Below, piece by piece: positions 17,095 to 25,444 of a stretch of DNA of 64,000 bases. The notes beneath the pieces are model-generated. The model saw only the letters and a program-made list of their open reading frames with translations, was not told the origin of the DNA and did no database searches. The position numbers were made by a program, and so were the translations under genes. The first letter of the stretch is position 1; every line of letters starts with the position of its first letter. This DNA is from Burkholderia pseudomultivorans (lineage in GTDB: Bacteria; Pseudomonadota; Gammaproteobacteria; Burkholderiales; Burkholderiaceae): positions 1 through 64,000 of the forward strand of contig NZ_CABVPP010000037.1 in assembly GCF_902499075.1 (NCBI RefSeq). Reading direction: 5' to 3'.

Positions 17095-18459
17095 CTATTT
17101 CGGTGACTGTGGCTGTGTTGTGGTTGGCTTGACGTCGATATTTGCTTGCACCAACAGCCACGCTTCAATCTTATCGTGCCACATCCGAAGCAGATCAAGC
17201 GGGCGCCGCCGATAATGCTTCTCGGCGATGGCGGAGGGCTTGTGCCCCTGGATCTGCGCAACAACACCGACCGGCACCTCGACCCACTCCGACAGCGTAC
17301 CGAATGAGCGACGAAGTCCGTGCAATGTCACATGGGGTAGGCCTGCGACCGCCAATGCTTTACGGTGCGCAACACCGGGATCTGCAATCTTGCCATCGGC
17401 CGCTTTGGCACTCGAAAAGACCCATTGCGAAGGACTCCACTGCTCCCCCTTCGCTGCCAGCCGGGCGACTTTTTGGCTACTCGGCGGCGTCTCGTTCAAT
17501 CGCTTCAGGTTCAGAAGAAGGCTCGCCAAGTACGGAGTCAGGGGTATTGTCCGGCCGCCAGAGCCCTCGACCTTGTCGTCAAGGACAAGACTTCGCCACT
17601 GGAAATCGACATCTTCCCAGCGAAGTGACGCCCATTCCTCGCGCCGCGCACCAGTTATCAGAAGGCCTTGCAGATAGGCACTGATGACCGGATTCTCGAT
17701 GTCCCGTACAGCACAGAACCAGGTCTTGAGTTGTTCGCGCTGCAGAGAATCGCCCTCCTTCGCTTTGACGCGCGGCACCACCTCCTTCACTGCTCGCGAC
17801 GAATAGGCATCCGCCGGAATGATTCCAGCGTAGGCCGGTGTGTCCGCCGCCCATCGAATAAACCCTCGCAATAGACGAAAGGAGAGGGCGGATACGGTAG
17901 GACGCTCCGATGACTGTGCCGCGAGCCACTGGCTCACGCACTTTCCCGTCAGGTCAGAAAGCTTGACCGGACGCAACGGCGCAAGCGGTCCCGCCTTTCT
18001 TGTGCCCATGCCGCTCTTTCGAGGTTGGCCACCAACGCCGCCGTGTTGGAGGTGATCACGGTAATGCAGCGCACCCCAAAAGGACTTACGCGTTTCGACG
18101 TAATCGTCCCACGCTTCACCAAACGTTACGTCCTTCCTCCGAGCCTCTGCCCGCCGAGCTTCATGAGCCGCCCGCTGGTCAGCCCTCACTTCCCTGGGAT
18201 CTTTGCCCTCGTCAACCAGCGTTTTCAACTTGCTGGCCTCGATGCGAGCCTTACCGAGATCCCAAGCTCGAGCATCGCCGATGGTCACTCGGACTGTTTT
18301 GCCGAACAGCCTAGACTCAAAAACGTAGGCCCGCGTGCCAGCCGCAGTAACGCGCAAGCCTAGGCCAGGCGTCCTTGCGTCCCAATGGATTGTCTGCTGC
18401 TTTCCTGGCTCACACCCGAAGCCCTCAACCCGTGCCGCTGTAAAACTTTGCTTTGCCAT
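17095..18459 (-). CDS. Tyrosine site-specific integrase (DUF4102 N-terminus)
   Basis: The product has 454 residues. The N-terminal arm-binding DUF4102 domain covers about residues 10-105 (WDARTPGLGLRVTAAGTRAYVF). The catalytic domain has R272 in TGARREEW, H380-x-x-R383 in LHGLRRSF, H406 in QGHKP and nucleophile Y416 in KHYRRR, so all key residues are present. The start is ATG 18459 (MAKQSF). A longer frame to 18489 lacks family support. The gene lies at the element end that faces the ABC-transporter operon and reads away from it, the usual placement next to an attachment site. No tRNA is adjacent, so the target site is unknown. Confidence 0.9.
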   Translation of the reverse strand: MAKQSFTAARVEGFGCEPGKQQTIHWDARTPGLGLRVTAAGTRAYVFESRLFGKTVRVTIGDARAWDLGKARIEASKLKTLVDEGKDPREVRADQRAAHEARRAEARRKDVTFGEAWDDYVETRKSFWGALHYRDHLQHGGVGGQPRKSGMGTRKAGPLAPLRPVKLSDLTGKCVSQWLAAQSSERPTVSALSFRLLRGFIRWAADTPAYAGIIPADAYSSRAVKEVVPRVKAKEGDSLQREQLKTWFCAVRDIENPVISAYLQGLLITGARREEWASLRWEDVDFQWRSLVLDDKVEGSGGRTIPLTPYLASLLLNLKRLNETPPSSQKVARLAAKGEQWSPSQWVFSSAKAADGKIADPGVAHRKALAVAGLPHVTLHGLRRSFGTLSEWVEVPVGVVAQIQGHKPSAIAEKHYRRRPLDLLRMWHDKIEAWLLVQANIDVKPTTTQPQSPK

Positions 18460-18470
18460 TCCAGCCCCAA

Positions 18471-18488
18471 GTAGGCACCATGTAGGCA
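18471..18488. promoter_or_regulatory. Direct repeat at the integrase promoter
   Basis: GTAGGCA occurs at 18471-18477 and 18482-18488, just upstream of the integrase start. Repeats here often serve as arm-type sites for integrase or as autoregulatory operators. The attachment core should lie between here and about 18600 but I cannot identify it without the empty site. Confidence 0.35.
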
Positions 18489-18612
18489 AATTGTGCGAAC
18501 ATAAAGGTATCTAAGTCAACGTAAAAATCGGGACGCCGTCACGTTAGACATTGTTTTCTATTGATTTTTTCGCTTACATGGATGCCGCTCCATATTCATC
18601 CATCCGCAGTCT

Positions 18613-19950
18613 TCAGGACTCGACGTCCTCGAGACTGAAAATTTCCGTCTGATCGTTGTACGAGAAAATCTCGCCGTAACGACCCCAGTCGATCACCGCG
18701 TCGAGCGTCTCCTCGGCCGCGCCGTCCGACAGGAAATCCTCCAGCTCCTGCTCGAAGCGCACCCGCGGCGCGCGATGCCCCGGCCGCTCGTTCAGCACCT
18801 TCTTGATCCGCGCGGCCAGCGGCACATGCTTGAGCAGGTGATCGGCGAACATCAGCTTGCGCTCCTGCGTGCCGAATTCCGCGAACACGCGCCCCGGCGG
18901 CGTCAGGAACACGTCCCCTTCCCGCACGTCCGCGAAGCCGAGGTACTGCAGCACTTCCGCGATCGGGAACAGGTCGTCGACCTCCAGATGCAGCGACCGC
19001 GCGATTTCCGGCATGTCGGCGCGGCCGTGGTACGGCGCCATCGCCAGCGTCTCGATCAGGCCGGCCATCAGGTTGGTCGACACCTGCGGCAGCCAGCTGC
19101 CGAGTTCGAGCCCCTTCTTCGTCGCTTCGCCGGTCTGGCGGGCCGTCATCTTCGCGTAGATGTCGTCGACCAGCTTGCGGAATGCCGGATCCAGCCGGTT
19201 GCGCGGATGCTTGAACGGCACCTTGATCTCCGCGATCACGCGCCCCGGGTTCGACGACAGCACGAGGATCCGGTCGCACATGAATACTGCTTCCTCGATG
19301 TTGTGCGTGACGATCAGCACCGACTTGATCGGCATGCGGCCCTGCGTCCACAGGTCGAGCAGGTCGGTACGCAGCGTCTCGGCCGTCAGCACGTCGAGCG
19401 CGGAGAACGGCTCGTCCATCAGCAGGATCGTCGGATCGACGACCAGCGCGCGCGCAAAACCGACGCGCTGCCGCATCCCGCCCGACAACTCGCGCGGATA
19501 CGCGTTCTCGAAACCGTCGAGACCGATCAGGTCGATCGCGGCCAGCGCGCGCTCGCGCCGCTCGCGCGCGCCGACGCCGAGCGCCTCGAGGCCGGCTTCC
19601 ACGTTCTGCAGCACGGTCAGCCACGGGAACAGCGCGAAGGTCTGGAACACCATCGCAACGCCTTCGGCGGGCCCGGTCAGCGGCTTGCCGAGATAGGTTA
19701 CTTCACCGCCGGTCGGCTCGATCAGCCCGGCGATGATCCGCAGCAGCGTCGACTTGCCGGAACCGGAACGGCCGAGCAGCCCGACGATCTCGCCTTCGCG
19801 CAGCGACAGGTTCGCATCGTCGAGCACCAGCAGTTCGCCCTGCGTCTTGTTGAAGCCGCGACAGACGTGGTCGACGCGCAGGATTTCCTCGCCAAGGCGC
19901 GGCGGCTGCGGAGTCTGGACGGGGGCGTTTACAGCATTCGGATTGTGCAT
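18613..19950 (-). CDS. NitT/TauT-family ABC transporter ATPase with AAA-associated C-terminal domain
   Basis: This 445-residue protein has an ABC ATPase domain at residues about 22-260: Walker A GRSGSGKST, signature LSGGMRQR, Walker B ILLMDEPFSALD, switch His in VTHN. Residues about 290-440 match the AAA-associated domain found only in a subset of nitrate/sulfonate/bicarbonate-type ATPases. It is the downstream gene of a two-gene operon with the duplicated permease (22-base gap). No periplasmic binding protein is encoded next to it, so the substrate is open. The chromosomal gene is intact although the integrated element begins close to its 3' end. Confidence 0.9.
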   Translation of the reverse strand: MHNPNAVNAPVQTPQPPRLGEEILRVDHVCRGFNKTQGELLVLDDANLSLREGEIVGLLGRSGSGKSTLLRIIAGLIEPTGGEVTYLGKPLTGPAEGVAMVFQTFALFPWLTVLQNVEAGLEALGVGARERRERALAAIDLIGLDGFENAYPRELSGGMRQRVGFARALVVDPTILLMDEPFSALDVLTAETLRTDLLDLWTQGRMPIKSVLIVTHNIEEAVFMCDRILVLSSNPGRVIAEIKVPFKHPRNRLDPAFRKLVDDIYAKMTARQTGEATKKGLELGSWLPQVSTNLMAGLIETLAMAPYHGRADMPEIARSLHLEVDDLFPIAEVLQYLGFADVREGDVFLTPPGRVFAEFGTQERKLMFADHLLKHVPLAARIKKVLNERPGHRAPRVRFEQELEDFLSDGAAEETLDAVIDWGRYGEIFSYNDQTEIFSLEDVES

Positions 19951-19972
19951 CGCGTTTCGCTCTCAATCAGTC

Positions 19973-21730
19973 TCAGTCGAGCCGCAGCTTCGCTTCGGCA
20001 AAGGCATACAGCGGTCGCCACAGCAGGCGGTTGAACAGGGTGACGAACAGGGACATCACGGCGATGCCCAGGATGATCTTCGGAAAATCGCCGTCGGCGG
20101 TCGTCTGCGCGATATAGGCGCCGAGCCCGTGCGCCTCGATCCGGGTCGAGCCCCACTGCACGGCTTCGGACACGATGCTGGCGTTCCACGCGCCGCCCGA
20201 CGCGGTGATCGCGCCCGTCACGTAGTACGGAAAGATGCCCGGCAGGATCGCCTGCCGCCACCACTGCCAGCCGCGGATGCGGAAGTTCGTCGCCGCCTCG
20301 CGGTAGTCGTTCGGGTAGGACGTCGCGCCGGCAATCACGTTGAACAGGATATACCACTGCGTGCCGAGCACGATCAGCGGCGACAGCCAGATATCGGCGT
20401 TCAGGTGGAAGCGCGCGATCACGATCACGAACACCGGGAACAGCAGGTTCGCCGGAAACGCGGCGAGGAACTGCGCGAGCGGCTGCAGCTTCTCGGCAAG
20501 CGCCGGGCGCAGCCCGATCCACACGCCGACCGGCACCCAGATCACCGATGCGATCGCGATCAGCACGACCACGCGCAGCAGCGTGATGAGCCCGAGCACG
20601 AGCACGTGGCCGACCTCGGCCATCGTCACGCCGGTCGACACGAAGCTGAACACGCGCCACACGATATAGGCGGTGCCGATCAGCACGAGCGTCGCCCATA
20701 CGATGTCGACCGTGCGCGACGCCTTCTTCTCGACTTTCGGCAGCGTGAAGCGCATCGCACCCGACAGCGGCAGGCGCAGCGGAATCCGCGCGGCCTTCGC
20801 GAAGAACCAGCCGGCCGGCACCAGCAGCTGATGAATCAGCCGCGTGCGGCGCACGAGGTCGAGCAGCCACGATTGCGGCGCGTCGCCCGACGCGGTGTTC
20901 TCCATCCGGAACTTGTCGGCCCACGCGATCAGCGGGCGGAACAGCAATTGGTCATATGCGAGGATCACGACCGTCATCGTCAGGATCACCCAGCCGATCG
21001 CGCCGAGGTTCTTGTCGGTGATCGCCTGCGCGAGATACGCACCGATGCCCGGCAGCGTGATCGTCTGGTTGCCGACCGTGATCGCCTCCGACGCGACCAC
21101 GAAGAACCAGCCGCCCGACATCGACATCATCATGTTCCAGATCAGCCCCGGCATCGAGAACGGCACCTCGAGCTTCCAGAAGCGCTGCCACGATGTCAGG
21201 TGGAAGCCGCGCGACACTTCGTCGAGATCGCGCGGCACCGTGCGCAGCGACTGGTAGAAGCTGAACGTCATGTTCCACGCCTGGCTCGTGAAGATCGCGA
21301 AGATCGCCGCGAGTTCGGCGCCGAGCACGCGGCTCGGGAACAGTGCGAGGAAGAACGTGACCGTAAACGAGATGAAGCCGAGCACCGGCACCGACTGCAG
21401 GATGTCGAGGATCGGGATCAGCACCATCCCGGCGCGGCGGCTCTTCGCGGCGAGCGTGCCGTAGATCAGCGTGAACGCGAGCGACGCGACCATCGCCGCG
21501 AGCATCCGCAGCGTCGTGCGCAGCGCGTATTCGGGCAGGTTCGACGGGTCGAGCGAGATCTTCTGCGTCTGCAGCGTCCCGATCGGCGCCATCGTCTCGT
21601 GGAAGCCGACGACGGCCATCGCGATCAGGCAGATGATCAGCGGAAACGCAATGAAGTCCCACCGGTTCGGCAGGACGCGCCACGCGGACGCATTGGCGGT
21701 CCGGTTCGGATTGAAGAATCCGACGTCCAT
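19973..21730 (-). CDS. ABC transporter permease, duplicated BPD_transp_1 domains
   Basis: The product has 585 residues. Two homologous membrane halves each hold an inner-membrane permease domain with the EAA loop (first half around SLRTVPRDLDEVSRGFHL, second around SYPNDYREAATNFRIRGW). The start is ATG 21730 (MDVGFFNP) with GGAGG upstream. The longer frame to 21820 is not supported. A fused double permease together with an ATPase carrying the AAA-associated domain is a known NitT/TauT subtype. It is paired with the ATPase gene downstream. Confidence 0.9.
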   Translation of the reverse strand: MDVGFFNPNRTANASAWRVLPNRWDFIAFPLIICLIAMAVVGFHETMAPIGTLQTQKISLDPSNLPEYALRTTLRMLAAMVASLAFTLIYGTLAAKSRRAGMVLIPILDILQSVPVLGFISFTVTFFLALFPSRVLGAELAAIFAIFTSQAWNMTFSFYQSLRTVPRDLDEVSRGFHLTSWQRFWKLEVPFSMPGLIWNMMMSMSGGWFFVVASEAITVGNQTITLPGIGAYLAQAITDKNLGAIGWVILTMTVVILAYDQLLFRPLIAWADKFRMENTASGDAPQSWLLDLVRRTRLIHQLLVPAGWFFAKAARIPLRLPLSGAMRFTLPKVEKKASRTVDIVWATLVLIGTAYIVWRVFSFVSTGVTMAEVGHVLVLGLITLLRVVVLIAIASVIWVPVGVWIGLRPALAEKLQPLAQFLAAFPANLLFPVFVIVIARFHLNADIWLSPLIVLGTQWYILFNVIAGATSYPNDYREAATNFRIRGWQWWRQAILPGIFPYYVTGAITASGGAWNASIVSEAVQWGSTRIEAHGLGAYIAQTTADGDFPKIILGIAVMSLFVTLFNRLLWRPLYAFAEAKLRLD

Positions 21731-22257
21731 CAGGCGCCCTCCCCGGTAAGGCCGAACGAAGCCGGCAGACGATGTTGATTCATGGCAAAGCGCTCGGGCG
21801 CGGTAATTCGGTTGACTCACGATTTCACGCTGGCGCGCCGCGCCGTGCGTGCATGCGCTGCCCCGGCCGAGTCGGCCCGCGACGGCACGACACTACACCA
21901 ACCTGTATGTCAGGTCCAACCGTCCGGAGGCGGCGCGGCGGTCGCGGCCGCGCGCACGGAGCGTGCCCGACACGCGGCGGGGCGACGCTCGCACGAGGCG
22001 AAGCAGCCCGGCCGCAGTGTTCCGGCCGGCGCGCAGGCCCGAATTATGCCGTGATCCGGCCCGGCCGGGAACCCGCCTGCCGCATGCGGACACAAACCGT
22101 GTCGCGCGTCAGCAGACGGACACGGCGAAGCGGGTATGATCGGGGCTGGCCCTCGGGGTCTGCCGACACGGGAAACGCGCGGGCGAATGCCCGCAGTCGC
22201 ACGCGGAGCACGACGTCGGCAGGCGCCGGGGATCGATCGACGAGCGGGAGGAAGGGA
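21731..22257. other. Divergent promoter region, about 530 bp
   Basis: This lies between the permease gene (minus strand) and the small gene at 22258. It is very GC-rich with many short CG-rich repeats and no supported ORF. It should contain both promoters. I see no clear operator. Confidence 0.4.
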
Positions 22258-22521
22258 ATGGCAGGAAACTTGGTGATCGTCTGTCGCGATCAGGATGCCG
22301 ACGCGTTCTACGAGCTGATGCAGGAGTACGGGTCGTTCCAGACGCGGCTGTCGTCGACGACGTGGTACCTGAACATGAACGTCGTGCCGGAATCGCTGCA
22401 GGAGGAAATCCTGGAGCGCCTCGGCCGGTATACGACCGTCTATATCTTCGAGGCCACGAGCGTGACCTACAACACGGTCGACAGCAACGCCGCGGAGACG
22501 CTCGGCACGCTGTTCGAGTGA
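22258..22521 (+). CDS. Small protein, possibly Cas2/SinR-like ferredoxin fold
   Basis: This 87-residue protein starts at ATG 22258 behind a very strong GGAGGAAGGGA site. The order of segments (strand NLVIVCRD, helix DADAFYELMQEYG, strand STTWYLNMN, helix LQEEILERLGRY, strand TVYIFEATS) is that of the Cas2/SinR-like and VapD ferredoxin folds, including the S-T-x-W-Y-L pattern. No CRISPR array or other cas gene is in the window, and a matching toxin-antitoxin partner is absent. It is convergent with the histidine kinase gene, whose stop is 46 bases away. The function is unknown and the fold is my inference from pattern. Confidence 0.65.
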   Translation: MAGNLVIVCRDQDADAFYELMQEYGSFQTRLSSTTWYLNMNVVPESLQEEILERLGRYTTVYIFEATSVTYNTVDSNAAETLGTLFE

Positions 22522-22566
22522 CGCCGCGCGGCGCGGCGGCGGCCGCCACGGCGCCGCCTGCGCCGC

Positions 22567-23883
22567 TTATGCGGCCTGCGGGTGCGGTTCGCCCTTCGGC
22601 ACGACGTCGAACGGGAACGTCATCGCGACGCGCAGCCCGCCTTCCGGGCGGTTGCCGATCTCGCACGTCCCGCCCAGCCTGAGCACCAGCCGCTCGACGA
22701 TCGCGAGCCCGAGCCCGCTGTGTCCGTTGCCGCCGCGCGCCGGATCGAGGCGCACGAACGGGCGCGTCGCGGCCGCGAGGTCGCGCGGCGCGATCCCGCC
22801 GCCGTGATCGCTGACCGCCAGCACATAGCCGGCCGGCGTGCGCGCCGTCTCGACGAGCACGGGCGGCGCGCCGTATGCATGGGCGTTGTCCAGCAGGTTC
22901 GACAGGATCCGGTCGAGCGTCGCGGTCGGCAGGCAAAAGCCCGGGTCGGCCGTCAGGCGCGTCTGGACCGTCGGCGCATTCGGCGCGACCGCGCGATAGG
23001 TGCGCGCGATCCGCTCGCAGGCCTGGTCGACCGGCACCGGCTCGCTGCGATCGGCGCCGCCGTGCGCGAACACGAGGAACTGGTCGACGATGTGCGACAT
23101 CGAGTCGACGTCGCGCACCACGCCGTCGCGCAGCCGCGCGTCGTCCATCATCTCCGCGCGCAGGCGCATCCGCGCAAGCGGCGTGCGCAGGTCGTGCGCG
23201 ACGCCCGCCAGCATCACCGCCCGATCGCTCTCGGCCTGCGACACCTGTTCCACCATCTGGTTGAAGCCGTGCGTGAGCTGGCGCAGCTCGCGCGGGCCGC
23301 GCTCGCGCAGCGGCGGCACCGGCTGCCCGCGGCCGAAACGCGCGACCGCGCGCGCCAGCGAGCGCAGCGGCTGCTGCAGCTGCCACGCCGCGAACAGCGC
23401 GGCGATCACGCCCGCCGAGAAGATCGTGCCGAGCCACAGCAGCATCCGGTCGATCGAGCGCGGCGGCCGCAGCGGCTGCACCGGCACGACGATCCAGTTG
23501 CGGTCGGACGGCTCCTTGACCCACAGCACCGGCGGACGCCCCGGTGCGCCGATCTCCACGCGCGTGCCGGGCGGCATGCGCTCGGTCACGTCGTCGCGAA
23601 AGCGCTTGAGCGCGGCCGGCAGGTTCGCGTCGTCGCCCTTCGGCACGTCCGCGCTGCCGGGCGTCACCAGCCGCACGCGCGACGGCAGCGGCTGGTCGGG
23701 CGTGCGCGCGACGTGCTGGCGCACCGCGTCGACCAGGAACGCGGCCTCCTCGACCGCATAGCGCGTCTGCATCTGGTTGCGCTCGAGCCGCATCGCGAAA
23801 AACCATGCGAAATGCGACAGCAGCAGCACGCCGACGACGAGCAGCGCGAGCCGCCCGAACAGCGAATCAATGGGTTTGCGCAT
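22567..23883 (-). CDS. EnvZ-type sensor histidine kinase
   Basis: This 438-residue inner-membrane kinase has a first TM at about 10-30, a periplasmic domain at about 31-145, and a second TM at about 147-167. A HAMP domain follows at about 168-222. The dimerisation helix carries H230 in AGVAHDLRTPLAR. The HATPase domain has the N box (NLLDNAHAYG), DHGGGI and HSGLGLAI. It overlaps the response regulator gene by 17 bases, so the pair is one operon. The periplasmic domain is small and Pro-rich. The nearby Spy/CpxP-like gene suggests envelope stress or metal sensing, but this is inference. Confidence 0.92.
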   Translation of the reverse strand: MRKPIDSLFGRLALLVVGVLLLSHFAWFFAMRLERNQMQTRYAVEEAAFLVDAVRQHVARTPDQPLPSRVRLVTPGSADVPKGDDANLPAALKRFRDDVTERMPPGTRVEIGAPGRPPVLWVKEPSDRNWIVVPVQPLRPPRSIDRMLLWLGTIFSAGVIAALFAAWQLQQPLRSLARAVARFGRGQPVPPLRERGPRELRQLTHGFNQMVEQVSQAESDRAVMLAGVAHDLRTPLARMRLRAEMMDDARLRDGVVRDVDSMSHIVDQFLVFAHGGADRSEPVPVDQACERIARTYRAVAPNAPTVQTRLTADPGFCLPTATLDRILSNLLDNAHAYGAPPVLVETARTPAGYVLAVSDHGGGIAPRDLAAATRPFVRLDPARGGNGHSGLGLAIVERLVLRLGGTCEIGNRPEGGLRVAMTFPFDVVPKGEPHPQAA

Positions 23884-24592
23884 GGGCCTCGCCGTCGGGC
23901 ACGAACACGTAGCCGCGCCCGCGCACCGTCTGGATGAAGCGCGGCGTCGACGGATCCGTCTCGAGGATGCGGCGCAGGCGCCACACCTGGACGTCGATGC
24001 CGCGGTCGGTGCCGTCGTACTCGGGCCCGTGCAGCAGCTCGAGCAGCCGCTCGCGCGTGAGCGTGCGCAGCGCGTGGTTCACGAAGATCTTCAGCAGCGC
24101 GAATTCGCTGCTCGACAGCGTCGCCGGCTTGCCGTCGACCGACAGCGTGCGCGCCTGGAAGTCGAGCACGAAGCGGCCGAACGCGAACGGCTCGCGCTGC
24201 TCGGGCGCGGCCGCCGACGGCGTCGCGCGGCGGCGGCGCAGCACGGCCTGCACGCGCGCGAGCAGCTCGCGCGGGTTGAACGGCTTGCCGAGGTAGTCGT
24301 CCGCGCCGAGCTCGAGCCCGACGATGCGGTCGACGTCGTCCGCGCGCGCGGTCAGCATGATCACGGGAATGTCGTCGCCCGCCGCGCGCAGCTGGCGCAG
24401 CGCGGTGAGGCCATCGACGCCCGGCATCATCAGGTCCAGCACGATCAGGTCGGGGCGCTCGCGCTCGAGACGCTTCTCGAGCGTGGCCGCGTCGTGCAGC
24501 ACGGATACTTCCATCCCCTGGCGCACGAGATAGTCGCGCAGCAGGTCGCGGAGTTCTTGGTCGTCGTCGACGATGAGGATCTGGGTAGTCAT
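23867..24592 (-). CDS. OmpR-family response regulator
   Basis: The product has 241 residues. The receiver domain has acidic pocket DD (10-11), phosphoacceptor D53 in LIVLDLMMPG, and K103 in YLGKPF. The C-terminal winged helix has TLSSSEFALLKIFVNH and the final RGRGYVF. The start is ATG 24592 (MTTQILIVDDD). Longer frames upstream run through the divergent promoter and are not real. Its likely binding sites are the paired repeats at 24650-24692. Confidence 0.95.
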   Translation of the reverse strand: MTTQILIVDDDQELRDLLRDYLVRQGMEVSVLHDAATLEKRLERERPDLIVLDLMMPGVDGLTALRQLRAAGDDIPVIMLTARADDVDRIVGLELGADDYLGKPFNPRELLARVQAVLRRRRATPSAAAPEQREPFAFGRFVLDFQARTLSVDGKPATLSSSEFALLKIFVNHALRTLTRERLLELLHGPEYDGTDRGIDVQVWRLRRILETDPSTPRFIQTVRGRGYVFVPDGEAHAQTH

Positions 24593-24649
24593 GGCTCGAA
24601 GTTTACCGCGCGCTGGCGGCCTCAAAGAACGAAACAAAGGGACGAAAGG

Positions 24650-24692
24650 GTTACTGCGAGTTACCGCGCAAGCGAACTGTAATGCACTGTAA
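24650..24692. promoter_or_regulatory. Paired 10-bp-phased half sites, likely operator of the two-component system
   Basis: GTTAC at 24650-24654 and 24660-24664 repeats with a 10-bp period. TGTAA at 24678-24682 and 24688-24692, also 10 bp apart, reads the same motif in the other direction (GTTAC is the complement of GTAAC, which overlaps the last copy). OmpR-family regulators bind tandem half sites with this phasing. The sites lie 58-100 bases upstream of the regulator gene and 126-168 upstream of the Spy-like gene. Confidence 0.65.
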
Positions 24693-24817
24693 CCCGACTG
24701 CCGCCCTGCGTAACACCGGCCGGCGCGGCCGCCGCTAACCTGCGTCTTACCGGATGCGGCAGCAGGCTCGCCCCGCCGCCGCATCGCCGGACCCTTTGGA
24801 TACAAGGAGTTTCTGAA

Positions 24818-25375
24818 ATGTATAAGAAGACTTCCCGCGTGGCCATCGCTGCCGCCGCTGTGCTCGCCCTCGCCTTCGGTACCGCCCATGCCGCACAACC
24901 CGACGGCCCGCCGCCGGGCGGCCCCGGCATGCATCACATGCACGGCGGCCACGGCGGCCCGTTCGGCGTGATGCTGAAGCTGCACGACCAGCTGAAGCTG
25001 AACGCGTCGCAGGAACAGCAGTGGCAGACCGCGCTCAACACGATGAAGCAGAATCGTGAAGCGATGCGCAAGAGCCACGAGCAGATGCGCGAGCAGTTCA
25101 AGGCGCAGCAGAACCAGCCGATCCTCGACCTGAGCGCGATGCAGGCCGCGCACCAGCAGGCCGAACAGCAGAACGCGCAGCTGCGCCAGCAGACGTCGGC
25201 CGCATGGCTCGCGTTCTACAACGGCCTGAACGATCAGCAGAAGACCACCGTCAGCACGGCGCTCAAGCAGCAGTTCGCGCGGATGGAACAGCGCCACGAG
25301 AAGATGAAGGAACGCTGGCAGCAGCACCGCCAGGCAGCGAAGGCGGCCAAGGCCGCGTCGGCGCCGGCGCAGTAA
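24818..25375 (+). CDS. Spy/CpxP-like periplasmic protein
   Basis: The product has 185 residues. It has a Sec signal peptide with ...GTAHA cleavage near residue 26, then a His/Gly/Met-rich segment (GMHHMHGGHGG) that could bind metal. A long all-helical region follows, with an LNASQ version of the LTxxQ motif and many Gln, Lys and Glu residues, and an Ala/Lys tail. This is the layout of the Spy/CpxP chaperone-sensor family, whose members are induced by envelope-stress two-component systems and prevent aggregation in the periplasm. It is divergent from the response regulator gene, with a shared intergenic region. The start ATG 24818 is preceded by ACAAGGAG. Confidence 0.85.
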   Translation: MYKKTSRVAIAAAAVLALAFGTAHAAQPDGPPPGGPGMHHMHGGHGGPFGVMLKLHDQLKLNASQEQQWQTALNTMKQNREAMRKSHEQMREQFKAQQNQPILDLSAMQAAHQQAEQQNAQLRQQTSAAWLAFYNGLNDQQKTTVSTALKQQFARMEQRHEKMKERWQQHRQAAKAAKAASAPAQ

Positions 25376-25410
25376 GCCGGCAGGCCGCTGCCCTGCGGGG
25401 CAGCAAGGGG

Positions 25411-25442
25411 GACGCGGGCGCCCGGCCCGCGTCCCTTTTTTA
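25411..25442 (+). terminator. Rho-independent terminator of the Spy-like gene
   Basis: GACGCGGGC (25411-25419) pairs with GCCCGCGTC (25425-25433), followed by CC and a T tract (25436-25442). It lies just before the stop of the convergent pirin gene (25445). Confidence 0.85.
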
Positions 25443-25444
25443 TT

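Noticed and set aside
18490-18612. tRNA gene as integrase target
   Set aside because: No cloverleaf or tRNA 3' end could be found next to the integrase.
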